DNA of 64,000 nt, taken from Pseudoclavibacter caeni (lineage in GTDB: Bacteria; Actinomycetota; Actinomycetes; Actinomycetales; Microbacteriaceae). Shown here one piece after another: positions 1-8,594 of the stretch. Location: positions 1-64,000 of the forward strand of contig NZ_WBKA01000003.1 of assembly GCF_008831125.1 (NCBI RefSeq). The letters are read 5' to 3'. Position 1 is the stretch's first letter. Each line of letters opens with the position of its first letter. The translations under genes and the position numbers were made by a program. Below the pieces are notes generated by a model, which was not told the origin of the DNA, ran no database searches, and worked only from the letters and a program-made list of their open reading frames with translations.

Positions 1-627
1 TTCGCGGTTCCGCACTCGGCTTCCGGAACCTCACACACTACATCGCCAGATCGCTCCTCGAAGCCGGCGGATTCAGACCGCTCCTACACTCCCATCCGCG
101 ATGAGCCAGAAAACCCCGGAAACACCAAACGGGAACACCCCGCATCTTCCGATGTCGAGTGTTCCCGTAAGGAACTTCTGGTGGGACTGTCTTCCTCGCA
201 TGCAAACGAACTGCGGAAGGCGCATCGCTTGCTCCGACGCGTCGTGCGTCATGATCAAGACGCCCCAACTGGCAATGCCAGGCGCAAGGCTCAGCCCCGA
301 ATCTCGGATGAGCAGGCCCACCGAATCGCGGAAGGCTACCTGGCGGGGAAGACGGTCTACGAGCTGGCGGCAGAGTTCGGCTGCCACCGTGTCACGATCA
401 GCGCCATCCTGAAGCGCCAAGGAATTGCACTACGCCTGCAACCCGCAGCCGAAGAGGAAGTCGAGCGGATGATCACGCTCTACCAATCGGGCCTCTCGCT
501 TGCCGCCGTAGGCGAGCACGATCCTCCGCCACCTTCGAGACAATGGGGTACCGACTCGGACCGCTCAGGGGCGGGCGCGGCGGTGAAGCCCGACCCCGAG
601 TTGGAGAAGCGCGGACTCATCCGCTGA
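1..627 (+). pseudogene. Resolvase-like HTH protein, 5' end outside the window, frameshifted near its C-terminus
   Basis: The frame is open from base 1, so the start lies upstream of the window. The recognisable part is a resolvase/recombinase-type helix-turn-helix (ISDEQAHRIAEGYLAGKTVY, then ELAAEFGCHRVTISAILKRQ), followed by a second HTH that begins YQSGLSLAAVGE. At about 514-518 this second HTH breaks off. The expected continuation, STILRHLRDNGVPTRTAQGR, is found in the +1 frame and ends at the TGA at 584-586, while the original frame runs on as unrelated sequence to 627. I infer a small deletion that is not a multiple of three and that removed a few codons. The family is common in actinobacteria, where such proteins accompany serine recombinases. 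The protein is probably non-functional, or at least altered at the second HTH. Confidence 0.6.
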
Positions 628-844
628 CCACGCCGAGCAACCGACCAAGTACTGTCATCAGCCGGTGCGCACTCTCTAGCGAGATCTCAATCCGCTGCTG
701 CTGAAATTCGGCCTCAACGACAGCGATCCAGGTCTCGTGATCATCAAGGTACTGGAACGCCGCCACGTCAAGCGTGACTGCATTGCTCGTTCTCACCAGC
801 GATTCGTCGCGATCGAACGATCGCTCCAAGGTAGTCACAGGCAC
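617..844 (-). CDS. Small hypothetical protein
   Basis: This 75-residue protein has a GTG start. It has no signal peptide or membrane segment, is mildly acidic, and has a likely helical C-terminal half (HETWIAVVEAEFQQQ and following). I do not recognise a family. The frame stays open about 30 codons upstream of the GTG but offers no other usual start. It overlaps the frameshifted tail of the resolvase-like frame by 11 bases; if that gene originally ended at 586 there would be no overlap. It lies in the lower-GC accessory segment. Its protein-like composition supports a real gene, but only moderately. Confidence 0.5.
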   Translation of the reverse strand: MPVTTLERSFDRDESLVRTSNAVTLDVAAFQYLDDHETWIAVVEAEFQQQRIEISLESAHRLMTVLGRLLGVVSG

Positions 845-1081
845 CGAACCGAGCGGTGACTCGTGGACGGGGTCTACTGAAGAGTCGCGCAGGTGCTCGC
901 CGCCACCAGGCAGGGCAGCGTGATTGGTTCTCCATCAGGATGATCTCCGTTCTGCACGCCAGGACGACGCGCAGACACCAGAGCTACTAACCACTAGAGC
1001 GATGAAGCGAGTCGTACGCGAAACGCACGGCACATTCAGCAAGAAGCCGAAGTCGCCCCCGTTAGACAGAGCACTGCATGC
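845..1081. other. Intergenic stretch with no recognised gene
   Basis: These 237 bases lie between the small hypothetical ORF and the end of the cutinase/VWA gene. Only short frames are present. I see no clear terminator hairpin. Confidence 0.4.
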
Positions 1082-3562
1082 TCAGGCGCGCTTACGACGC
1101 CAGAGGATAAGGACTGCGCCGAGTACGAGTGCTCCTAGTCCACCTACGACCCACCACGGAGAGAATGTGCCACCGGTAGCGCCGAGCGCAGCAGCTGAAG
1201 CTGTGCGAACCTCCAGGTTCACCGTTACGTCGCCATTCGAGGTAGACACGACAACCTCGTGCATACCGGGAGTGGTGGTCGAAGGAATGGTCACCTGCTT
1301 TGCGAAACTGCCGGAGGCGCTCACATTTGTCTGGCCCAGCAGCACGGGCGTTGAGTGAAGCCAGATGTCGACCGGCACACTCGCCACAAAGCCTTTTCCG
1401 CTCACAGTGAGCGTGCCGCCCGGTTCAACAGTTGCCGCCGACAGGCTGAGCGATGCCGTACTAGCGGAGGGAGTCGGCGTGACCGATGGTGTCGGTGTCG
1501 GAGTGCTCGTCGCGGTTGGCGTTGGTGTCGGGGTGGGAGTCGGCTCAACGACCGGAGGATCAAGGTAGGCGACGCGTGACGTGCCGACTTCATCCTCGGC
1601 CGAGATCGGAGCCACACCGAACTCGACGGTTTCGGTCCGATTGAGATCTCCAACTGTCACTTTTCGCGCTTCCGCATCAACCGTGCCAACCGGCACGCCG
1701 TTCACCGTGATTCCCCACGCCTTGCTCGGCGTCACACTGGCCTCCCAGACCAGTGTCGCTTCAGACCCAGAGCCGGATACGGTGAGCGAATCGGCCGGGA
1801 TCGTCGTCGGCTCGGGTGCCGCACCAATCGTCACCGGGACGGAGTAGTTGGCGATGAGCCCGTCTTTGTCCGTGACTCGCAGTTGGACGAGACCATCGAA
1901 CTCAGAGTCGTACACGTGCTCCTCGACAGAAGTGCCCCCCTCAAGGTCGTATACGCCGTCACCGTTCCAGTCCCAATCCCACTTCACGATCTCCGAAGAC
2001 ACCGAGTAGGAGCCAGTTGCGTCATATCGGATCGTTGATCCGACCGGGCCGTAATAATGGTTGAACTCCAGCGTTGGCACCGGCCGCTCTTCGATGACGG
2101 TCAATGCATCTTCCAGTGCAGCAGTTGTGTCGCCGCTGTCTGTAATGACCTTGCCACTCGTTGCTTCAGCAAGCGGCGCGTAGTAGTCGGCCATCCACTC
2201 GGATACGACAGGATAGACATTTACTGGATCGATCTCGAGGCTACGCTGCGCAACGCTCGCGAGAGTGGATCCGTCAACGACGTCAGGGTCATGGTAGTCG
2301 GCATCAGTGAGCACGATCGCTGCTTTTGTCGCACCGGCGCGCCAGCCGAGACCGTTGAATGTCGTCGTGAGAGCGTGCAAGAGCGCTTCTGGAGTATCTC
2401 CGCCACCGTCTGCGACAACGGTAGAGAGTTGTGCCGAGAAGTCGTCCGTTGTGTCGCTCAGCGGGCTGAGGATACGAGCCGTGAACTCGTCACCTGCATC
2501 GCGATACTCAATGAGCGCGACACGTCCACGGTTTGCTTGAACGAACGTGGCCAAGGTGGAGGCGATTCCCTTTGCAGCCTCGATCTGTCCGCTCATGGAC
2601 CCCGTGGAGTCGATCAGGAACGCAACGTCGAGACCTGTAGTGCCGGATTTGACAGGATAGAACTTGATGTCGAGGTCATCTTGAGATTCTGCCGGTAGCG
2701 CGGAACGGAGCCGCTCGACCGCCTCTCGAACCCCCTTATCAATCCCAGCGCCTTCATTCTTGTACGTGCCGTGGCCGTCGTTGTCCCAGAACACCTTTCG
2801 CGAACCACACACAAAGTCCGCATCAGCGCACCACAGTCCCGTCGACGACGTGAAGGATGCGGGCAAGTAGGGCTTACGAGCGCCGAGCGATCCGCCATCC
2901 GTCTCGCACACAGGGACGTCGCGTCGCCACTCAGACTTCGTGTACTTTCCAGTGCACGCCGGAGCAGTACCGAGGAACGGTCGCTCTCCCTCGGGCAAGT
3001 AGAGTTTCGGATCCCCGAGCAGCACGTTGAAGACAACCTTGTCCCGCTCACTGTTGGTCAACTTCTCAACGTACGTTTCCCCGATGACCTGAGCACCTTG
3101 CGAATAGCCGCCGAGGATGAACTTGGTATCCGCTCCGCACTTCGCGATCCGCTTCTCGATGTAGCGGTCCAGTTCATCAACACCTTGATTGACGCTGTCG
3201 CCATAGCGCCAAGCTCCACCGCTGGTGATTTTCGCGCCGACGCCGGTCCCGGACTCCCAGCCGTCCACCTTCACGGCGGGGTACTGGAACCCATCGATCT
3301 TCTGGGAGCCGAGTTCGTAGTAGTTGTAGCTCAGGGGTGCTTTGACTCGCGAATCAATTTGCGCCCGGAATCGCTCTGCCTCTCCATCACCTGTCCCTTG
3401 CCCTGATCCACGCGCAAAAACGACCTCGACTGTTGCGCATTCTCCGTCAAGACCTGTTGTGGCAGCGGTCGCAGGCATCGACGGCACGAGAACCGCTCCT
3501 ACCACCAATGCCCCCACGCCAAACCCAACGAGGCGCCTCACACGCGCGTATCGACCTGTCAT
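1082..3562 (-). CDS. Cell-wall-anchored cutinase-like esterase with VWA and PKD domains
   Basis: This is an 826-residue multidomain surface protein. A signal peptide (MTGRYARVRR, then a hydrophobic stretch ending ATAA) precedes a cutinase/serine-esterase domain with the nucleophile motif GGYSQG (Ser about 154), an Asp in CADADFVC (about 247-249) and a His in DGHGTYKN (about 264). A von Willebrand A domain follows, with MIDAS motif DSTGS (about 318-322), then a PKD-like domain, an all-beta segment and a Thr/Pro linker. The C-terminus has a sortase-like LGATG motif, a membrane helix and the basic tail WRRKRA. I chose the ATG at 3562 because it begins the signal peptide and clears the upstream gene by 22 bases; an upstream TTG at 3622 would overlap that gene. 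It is probably co-transcribed with the small membrane protein at 3585-4064. Substrate and binding partner are unknown. Confidence 0.85.
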   Translation of the reverse strand: MTGRYARVRRLVGFGVGALVVGAVLVPSMPATAATTGLDGECATVEVVFARGSGQGTGDGEAERFRAQIDSRVKAPLSYNYYELGSQKIDGFQYPAVKVDGWESGTGVGAKITSGGAWRYGDSVNQGVDELDRYIEKRIAKCGADTKFILGGYSQGAQVIGETYVEKLTNSERDKVVFNVLLGDPKLYLPEGERPFLGTAPACTGKYTKSEWRRDVPVCETDGGSLGARKPYLPASFTSSTGLWCADADFVCGSRKVFWDNDGHGTYKNEGAGIDKGVREAVERLRSALPAESQDDLDIKFYPVKSGTTGLDVAFLIDSTGSMSGQIEAAKGIASTLATFVQANRGRVALIEYRDAGDEFTARILSPLSDTTDDFSAQLSTVVADGGGDTPEALLHALTTTFNGLGWRAGATKAAIVLTDADYHDPDVVDGSTLASVAQRSLEIDPVNVYPVVSEWMADYYAPLAEATSGKVITDSGDTTAALEDALTVIEERPVPTLEFNHYYGPVGSTIRYDATGSYSVSSEIVKWDWDWNGDGVYDLEGGTSVEEHVYDSEFDGLVQLRVTDKDGLIANYSVPVTIGAAPEPTTIPADSLTVSGSGSEATLVWEASVTPSKAWGITVNGVPVGTVDAEARKVTVGDLNRTETVEFGVAPISAEDEVGTSRVAYLDPPVVEPTPTPTPTPTATSTPTPTPSVTPTPSASTASLSLSAATVEPGGTLTVSGKGFVASVPVDIWLHSTPVLLGQTNVSASGSFAKQVTIPSTTTPGMHEVVVSTSNGDVTVNLEVRTASAAALGATGGTFSPWWVVGGLGALVLGAVLILWRRKRA

Positions 3563-3584
3563 CGGCTCGTAGAGCGGCGCATCG

Positions 3585-4064
3585 TCACCGATCGATCGAG
3601 AGCCGCCCCTCGGGGTCGGCAACTACCCCAGTCGAGTCGACGGTGCCGATGACTTGCATCTTGATAGTGTGCCCGTCGCGTTGGCCAGCCACGCTGCAGA
3701 CGGTGAAAGTACCTCGGCCGTTGCCTGTCTGCTCTTCGCAGTCCGTCATTGTGATCGTCACTCCGGACGATTCGAGAGCATCGGTCAGCTTCCCCTCAGA
3801 GTAGCCCGACGTAACTGCGTAACTGTCGAACGCTGACGGGCAAGCACGAACATCAAGTACTGACGTGAAGCAGGTTCCAAACAAACCTGTTAACCGCGTG
3901 TTCTCACTCGCAAGCACCCAGCCATCGGGCGGAGCGATACTCGCACGCAGGCGTTGAAACTCGCTGTTCGCGGCGTTCATCTTCACCACGCCGATCGCGA
4001 GAACGGCCCCGAGGCCGACCAGCAAGACAGCGCCGATAGGAATCATCCACCGTCGCCTACTCAT
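3585..4064 (-). CDS. Small membrane-anchored hypothetical protein
   Basis: This 159-residue protein has one N-terminal membrane helix (MIPIGAVLLVGLGAVLAIGV) after a basic start, and an extracytoplasmic domain with four cysteines that could form two disulfides. A GGGGAG Shine-Dalgarno sequence lies 6 bases before the ATG. It sits 22 bases upstream of the cutinase/VWA gene on the same strand, which suggests one transcript and perhaps a partner role at the cell surface. I do not recognise the family. Confidence 0.7.
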   Translation of the reverse strand: MSRRRWMIPIGAVLLVGLGAVLAIGVVKMNAANSEFQRLRASIAPPDGWVLASENTRLTGLFGTCFTSVLDVRACPSAFDSYAVTSGYSEGKLTDALESSGVTITMTDCEEQTGNGRGTFTVCSVAGQRDGHTIKMQVIGTVDSTGVVADPEGRLSIDR

Positions 4065-4280
4065 GGCGCTCTCCCCGCAAGGTTCGATCGCTCTGATTCG
4101 CTGTTGTCATACGCACTGTTCTCCTGCGCTCCAGGCGCGCTATTGATGCTGTAGGTGACTGCGATCTCACGCTAGCGGCAGACTCATCGCGACAGGTGGT
4201 CGTGAGATTGCCGTAAGGACTCAACGTAGATCGCTACCTGGTGCAATTATCTCATGATCAGGTATTTTCGTGAAGCGTTG

Positions 4281-4305
4281 AGCTGCGATGCCATGCATGG
4301 CAGCT
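4281..4305. repeat. Imperfect inverted repeat
   Basis: Twelve-base arms match at about 10 positions around the perfect palindrome gccatgcatggc. It lies in non-coding sequence between the surface-protein pair and the gene remnants. It could be an operator or a relic of a recombination site; nothing else supports either reading. Confidence 0.3.
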
Positions 4306-4319
4306 GGTTCGCTCGGTTG

Positions 4320-4475
4320 TCACCGGGGGAAGCTGCGGAAGGGATCATCTCTCGGCATCTCGCCGCCGGGCCAGGCTCCCCAGGAGATGGTGGCTTCGGT
4401 CATGTAGTTGCGTTGGGTCTGGATCTTGGCCGCGAGGCGGACGTCGGCGAGCTGGCTGGCGAGGACCCATTGGGT
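4320..4475 (-). pseudogene. C-terminal remnant of an unidentified protein
   Basis: Read on the minus strand, this frame gives about 51 residues of protein-like sequence (WVLASQLADVRLAAKIQTQR, then NYMTEATISWGAWPGG) ending at the TGA at 4320-4322. Immediately upstream the frame is closed by a TGA, with no start codon. It is therefore a 3' gene fragment cut off at about 4475, exactly where the plus-strand recombinase fragment begins. I do not recognise the parent protein. Confidence 0.45.
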
Positions 4476-4690
4476 TCAACCAGCTCCTCTTCGAGAAACT
4501 CCTCATCACCACCGACGACGACGGCAAACACCAAGTCCAAGCGGCCTACCAAGCGCCGTTCGACATCATCTATGGCTCAGACAGCCGCGCGCTCGTCGAG
4601 GGGGCACGACGCACACAGAGCCCCACACCCAGCAGCCCGGAGCAAACAAAAGAGCCCGCCGAAACCGACGGGCTCTCCCTAGACGCACTG
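4475..4690 (+). pseudogene. C-terminal remnant of a serine-recombinase-like protein
   Basis: The frame from the TTC at 4475 reads FNQLLFEKLLITTDDDGKHQ and continues through AYQAPFDIIYGSD into a Pro/Glu-rich tail. This pattern matches the C-terminal end of large serine recombinases. There is no start codon and no catalytic domain in the window. The open frame carries on into the 3' end of the tRNA-Ala gene, so the exact end is uncertain. Position and decay fit an old integration next to the tRNA. Confidence 0.5.
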
Positions 4691-4736
4691 TCCGATAATC
4701 TCATTGCTCTTGTCGAGGGTTCGAGCAAGAACTTCG

Positions 4737-4812
4737 TGGTGGACCTGACGGGACTCGAACCCGTGACCCCCTGCATGCCATGCAGGTGCGCTACCAGCTG
4801 CGCCACAGGCCC
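4737..4812 (-). tRNA. tRNA-Ala (anticodon GGC)
   Basis: The minus strand folds as a full cloverleaf: acceptor GGGCCTG/CAGGTCC, anticodon stem CCTGC/GCAGG around loop ATGGCAT (anticodon GGC, reading GCC), and T-arm GGGTTCGAGTCCC. The 3' CCA is encoded at 4737-4739. The 3' end faces the accessory segment at 1-4736. Confidence 0.97.
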
Positions 4813-4860
4813 CTGGCGGGGCGGTCTCACGCCTGAAGCGCTCCGACCAACTCGTTCATC

Positions 4861-5265
4861 CTAGGACATCTCACTCGGCTCACGCAAATCCACCGCCTCG
4901 GGCGTGTCGTCCAGGCCGAGATCGACCGTCGGGCAGTCGTCCCAGAGCCGCTCCAGCGCGTAGAAGTCGCGCGCCTCGGCCTGAAAGGTGTGGACGACCA
5001 CGTCACCGAAGCCCTGCAGCACCCAGTGCGCGAGCTCGCGCCCCTCACGGTTGCGCATGTGCACGCCCGCCTCGACGAGCGCGTCCTGCACCGCGTCGGC
5101 GATCGCCTTGACGTTGCGGTCGCTGCTGCCGGTGACGATGAGGAACACGTCGGCGTACGGGTCGCGTCCGGAGACGTCGATGCCGACGATGTCCGATCCG
5201 CCCCGGTCCTGCGCCGCACGCGCGGCGACCCGTGCGACATGCAGCGCCGCCTCACTCGCCGCCAT
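4861..5265 (-). CDS. rsfS: Ribosomal silencing factor RsfS
   Basis: This 134-residue protein of the RsfS/Iojap family binds L14 on the 50S subunit and blocks joining with 30S when nutrients are scarce. Family signatures are visible: DVFLIVTGSSDRNVKAIADA near residues 40-60, then HWVLQGFGDVVVHTF and ARDFYALERLW. It is the last gene of the minus-strand nadD cluster; its ATG overlaps the TGA of the preceding gene by one base, so it is probably translated by coupling. nadD and rsfS neighbour one another in many bacteria. Confidence 0.95.
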   Translation of the reverse strand: MAASEAALHVARVAARAAQDRGGSDIVGIDVSGRDPYADVFLIVTGSSDRNVKAIADAVQDALVEAGVHMRNREGRELAHWVLQGFGDVVVHTFQAEARDFYALERLWDDCPTVDLGLDDTPEAVDLREPSEMS

Positions 5266-6416
5266 CAGCCGAAGATCCGGAGCAGCACGAACACGGTGGC
5301 CGCGATGAGCAGCACCCCGGCGCCGACGAGCAGGCCAACGGAGACCTTGTTCATCCGGTCGTGGTGGGCGCTCTGCGGCAGGATCCGCTCGCTCTCGTAG
5401 CGGCGGACGGTCTCGACCGCGGAGACGGGACGCGTCTCGTCGGTGACCGGCACGGAGTCGCTGGTGTCAGCCAGCGGGTCGCCCTGGTCACGCTCGTACA
5501 CCGCCGGGATCACCCCCGTGTCCGTGGTCACCTGGGGCAGCGTGATCGATCCGGTCGTGACGACCACCTCGCCGGTGGAGTCGAGCGGCACGCCGAGCGT
5601 GCGCTGCTCGGGCGTGCTCGGCAGCACGAGGACGCTGGCGGTGGCGGGGCCGGTCGCCAGCGGTCGGTTCGGCGCCACCTGGACATCATCACCGAGCAGA
5701 GGACGCCGGCGCCCGCCGCGGGACTCCCCCCTCGGCTGCGACGGCGTGACAGCGCTCGCATCATGCTGCGCTGCCGCCGACGGGAGCGTGGCGCCACCGG
5801 GTCTGGCGGTGTTTCCGGCCTTCCTGCCGCCGGTCGACGGGGCCATTCCCGCGGTCGGCGCTGGCTGTGGTGCCGCACCGGACGCCGGACGAGACTGAGC
5901 CGGACTCGAGGACCGACCGCCACGGTCGGTCGCGTCGACCGCCGCACCGGAGGACGGTCGGGATCCACGAGATGTCACGGCCGACCCTGCGGGCCGCTGC
6001 CGCTGCGCCGTCTCGGACGCCGGACGCACGAATGCAGACCCGCCACCCTGACGCGGCAGCACCGACTGCGTCGGAGCCGGACGCGAGGGCACGGGCTGTG
6101 GGGTCGCGCGCGGTGTCCGCACAGAGGGACCCCCCTGTGCGGGATCACTCGCGGCGGGCGCGGCAAACCGACCGTGACGATGGTGCCGGTGCTCCGCCGA
6201 GGATACAGAGGGAGACGATGCCGAGGCGGTCGCCGGAGCGCTCGTCGCAGCCGCGGGCGACGGCTGCGGCGCGGCCGGCTTCGACGAGGGCGCGGACGCC
6301 TGGGAGGCGGCACCGGCCTGTCGTCGCTCCTGCGCAGCGGCCTCCGCGGCGGCCTGCTCCCGGGCGCGCTCGCGCGCGCGCATCTCGCGACGCGTCAGCT
6401 GATGTGTCTCGGCCAC
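5265..6416 (-). CDS. Ala/Pro/Ser-rich protein with a C-terminal membrane anchor
   Basis: This 383-residue protein has a charged N-terminal helix (RREMRARERAREQAA), about 200 residues of Ala/Pro/Ser-rich low-complexity sequence, a more ordered segment with repeated ITLPQ / TGEVVV-type beta stretches, and one membrane helix at the very C-terminus (VGLLVGAGVLLIAATVFVLL). The GTG start directly follows the nadD stop codon. The bulk would be cytoplasmic with a tail anchor. Its place between nadD and rsfS fits a variable hypothetical of this group; I cannot assign a function. Confidence 0.75.
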   Translation of the reverse strand: MAETHQLTRREMRARERAREQAAAEAAAQERRQAGAASQASAPSSKPAAPQPSPAAATSAPATASASSPSVSSAEHRHHRHGRFAAPAASDPAQGGPSVRTPRATPQPVPSRPAPTQSVLPRQGGGSAFVRPASETAQRQRPAGSAVTSRGSRPSSGAAVDATDRGGRSSSPAQSRPASGAAPQPAPTAGMAPSTGGRKAGNTARPGGATLPSAAAQHDASAVTPSQPRGESRGGRRRPLLGDDVQVAPNRPLATGPATASVLVLPSTPEQRTLGVPLDSTGEVVVTTGSITLPQVTTDTGVIPAVYERDQGDPLADTSDSVPVTDETRPVSAVETVRRYESERILPQSAHHDRMNKVSVGLLVGAGVLLIAATVFVLLRIFG

Positions 6417-7031
6417 TTAGTCCTCATCCCGATACAGTCCATATTTGTTGATGTACTGGACCACCCCGTCCGGCACCAGGTACCAGACCGGCTGGCCCCG
6501 GCTCGCGCGGCGACGGCAGTCCGTCGACGAGATCGCCAGCGCGGGTATCTCCAGCAAGTTTACGTCCTCATGAGGCAGCCCGGAAAGGGACAGCGGATGC
6601 CCGGGCCGACTCACGGCCACGAAGTGGGCGAGCTCCCAGAGTTCCTCGCTGTCCTTCCAGGTGAGGATCTGCGCGATCGCGTCAGCGCCCGAGATGAAGA
6701 AGAGCTCGGCGTCCGGGCGCTGTCGGTGCAGGTCGCGCAGCGTGTCGATCGTGTACGTGGGCCCGGGACGGTCGATGTCGACCCGGCTGACGGTGAACCG
6801 CGGATTGGACGCGGTCGCGATCACCGTCATCAGATACCGCTGGTCGGCGTCGGTGACCCGGCGATCCGCCTTCATCCACGGCTGGCCGGTGGGCACGAAC
6901 ACGACCTCGTCGAGATCGAAGGCACTCGCCGCCTCGGACGCGGCGACCAGGTGCCCGTTGTGGATCGGGTCGAACGTGCCGCCCATCACGCCGAGACGCC
7001 GACGGCGTCCGGACGGCGCGGGCGTCCCCAA
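6417..7031 (-). CDS. nadD: Nicotinate-nucleotide adenylyltransferase NadD
   Basis: It transfers AMP from ATP to nicotinate mononucleotide in NAD synthesis, in the cytoplasm. The nucleotidyltransferase motif [11 protein letters not shown] is near residues 17-27, and the C-terminal ISSTDCRRR matches the family ISST-x-R signature. Length (204) is normal. The TTG at 7031 is the longest start; the GTG just before MGGTF is a shorter alternative. It lies 14 bases downstream of the small membrane protein and directly before the Ala/Pro-rich gene. Confidence 0.95.
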   Translation of the reverse strand: MGTPAPSGRRRRLGVMGGTFDPIHNGHLVAASEAASAFDLDEVVFVPTGQPWMKADRRVTDADQRYLMTVIATASNPRFTVSRVDIDRPGPTYTIDTLRDLHRQRPDAELFFISGADAIAQILTWKDSEELWELAHFVAVSRPGHPLSLSGLPHEDVNLLEIPALAISSTDCRRRASRGQPVWYLVPDGVVQYINKYGLYRDED

Positions 7032-7045
7032 GAGTCCCTCTGCCC

Positions 7046-7255
7046 TCAGTGGTGCTGCCCGGACGCATGCCCGTCAAGCTCGGGGATCGGCGGGATCACC
7101 TCGTCCGTGTGACGGTTCTGCACGTCTCGGTAGCTGAACGTGATCAGCCCCAGCAGGATGAATGCCAGCACGGCGACCACGGCGAAGCCCCATGGGGCCA
7201 TCGGCATGGTGTGCTCCGGCAGTTCGCTGGCGAGCAGGTTCACGGTCTCGATCAT
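7046..7255 (-). CDS. Small single-pass membrane protein
   Basis: This 69-residue protein has one membrane helix ([20 protein letters not shown]) and a short polar tail with several histidines near its end (DGHASGQHH). It lies between proA and nadD on the same strand. Such short membrane proteins are typical at this spot in related genomes, but the function is unknown. Confidence 0.75.
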   Translation of the reverse strand: MIETVNLLASELPEHTMPMAPWGFAVVAVLAFILLGLITFSYRDVQNRHTDEVIPPIPELDGHASGQHH

Positions 7256-7304
7256 GGCTTCCTCACTGTCTCGTGTGCCTCCATGATACGCGATCCCCGC
7301 GACC

Positions 7305-8594
7305 TCACTCGCGCACCTGCCCCTCGCCGCGCACGAGCCACTTCGCGCTGGTCAGCTCCGGCAGCCCCATCGGCCCGCGGGCGTGCAGCTTCTGCGTGGA
7401 GATGCCCACCTCCGCACCGAAACCGAACTGGCCGCCGTCGGTGAAGCGCGTGGAGGCGTTGACCATCACCACCGCCGAGTCCACCTCGGCGAGGAACCGC
7501 TCGGCGTTCGCGTAGTCCTCGGTGACGATCGATTCGGTGTGATGCGTCGACCACCGGTTGATGTGCGCGATCGCCTCGTCGAGCGAGTCGACGACGTGCA
7601 CCGCCATCTCGAGGGCCAGGTACTCCGTGCCCCAGTCGGCCTCGGTGGCGGCGACGGCGTCGGGGTCGATCCCCTGCACCGTGTCGTCACCGTGGATGAC
7701 GACGTCACGATCGTGGAGCGCGGCGAGCACCGCGGGCAGCACCCGGTCGACCGCGTCACGGTGCACGAGCAGCGTCTCGGCAGCATTGCACACGCTCACC
7801 CGCTGCGTCTTCGAGTTGACCACGATGTCGCAGGCCCGCCGCACATCTGCCGACGCGTCCAGGTACACGTGGACGTTGCCGTCGCCGGTCTCGATGACCG
7901 GCACGGCCGCCGTGCGCACCACGTGCTGGATGAGCGAGCGGCCCCCGCGGGGGATCAGCACGTCGACCAGGCCGCGCGCCTGCATCAGCACGTCGGCGCC
8001 AGCACGACCCCAGTCGTCCACGCTCGCGATCGCGTCGGCGGGCAGGCCGACCGAGGCGACCGCCTCGCGCAGCACCTCGACGAGCACCCGGTTCGTCTCA
8101 CGGGCGGCGCTGCCGCCCCGCAGCACGACCGCGTTGCCGCTCTTGAGCGCGAGGGCCGCGATGTCGACGGTCACGTTCGGCCGGGCCTCGTAGATCACAC
8201 CGAGCACACCGAAGGGCACGCGCACCTGCTCGATGCGCACGCCGTTGGGCAGCCGGCGGCCACGGACCACCGTGCCGACCGGGTCCTCCAGCGCGGCGAC
8301 GTCACGCACCGCCGCAGCCAGCGCGGCGACCCGGTCGTGGTCGAGACGGAGTCGATCGTGCAGTGGCGTCGGCAGCCCCTCGACGCGGGCGCGCTCGAGA
8401 TCCGCGGCGTTCGCCTCGAGCACGGACTCCTCACGGGCGACGAGGGCGTCGGCGATGGCAGTCAGCGCCGCGTCCTTCGCCGCCGAGGTCTGCGTGGCGA
8501 GCACGCGCCCCGCCGCCCGGGCGGCCTGCAGCCGCGGGGTGAGCGCCGCGGTGGCCTGATCGAGTCGATCCTGCACGTCATCCTGAGCCGTCAT
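7305..8594 (-). CDS. proA: Gamma-glutamyl phosphate reductase ProA
   Basis: It reduces gamma-glutamyl phosphate with NADPH to glutamate 5-semialdehyde, the second step of proline synthesis. The 429-residue aldehyde-dehydrogenase-fold protein shows the NAD(P)-binding region (FGVLGVIYEARPNVTVD), LRGGSAARETN, and the catalytic cysteine in TQRVSVCNAAETLLVH; the C-terminal RGPMGLPELTSAKW is also typical. Its ATG overlaps the kinase stop codon by 4 bases, so proA is tied to the two-component genes rather than directly to proB. Confidence 0.97.
   Translation of the reverse strand: MTAQDDVQDRLDQATAALTPRLQAARAAGRVLATQTSAAKDAALTAIADALVAREESVLEANAADLERARVEGLPTPLHDRLRLDHDRVAALAAAVRDVAALEDPVGTVVRGRRLPNGVRIEQVRVPFGVLGVIYEARPNVTVDIAALALKSGNAVVLRGGSAARETNRVLVEVLREAVASVGLPADAIASVDDWGRAGADVLMQARGLVDVLIPRGGRSLIQHVVRTAAVPVIETGDGNVHVYLDASADVRRACDIVVNSKTQRVSVCNAAETLLVHRDAVDRVLPAVLAALHDRDVVIHGDDTVQGIDPDAVAATEADWGTEYLALEMAVHVVDSLDEAIAHINRWSTHHTESIVTEDYANAERFLAEVDSAVVMVNASTRFTDGGQFGFGAEVGISTQKLHARGPMGLPELTSAKWLVRGEGQVRE

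Noticed and set aside
982-1015. tRNA D-arm-like sequence (ctaaccactagag on the plus strand)
   Set aside because: No matching T-arm or acceptor stem nearby, so no cloverleaf can form.
1494-1560. Short tandem repeats in the cutinase/VWA gene
   Set aside because: They encode the Thr/Pro cell-wall linker and need no separate explanation.
4737-4812. Possible attachment-site copy of the tRNA-Ala 3' end within 1-4736
   Set aside because: Only a 9-base match (tgccatgca) was found, too short to call an att repeat.
5232-7112. A 626-codon plus-strand frame across nadD and its neighbour
   Set aside because: Arg/Gly-rich shadow of real minus-strand genes; no domain and no ribosome-binding site.
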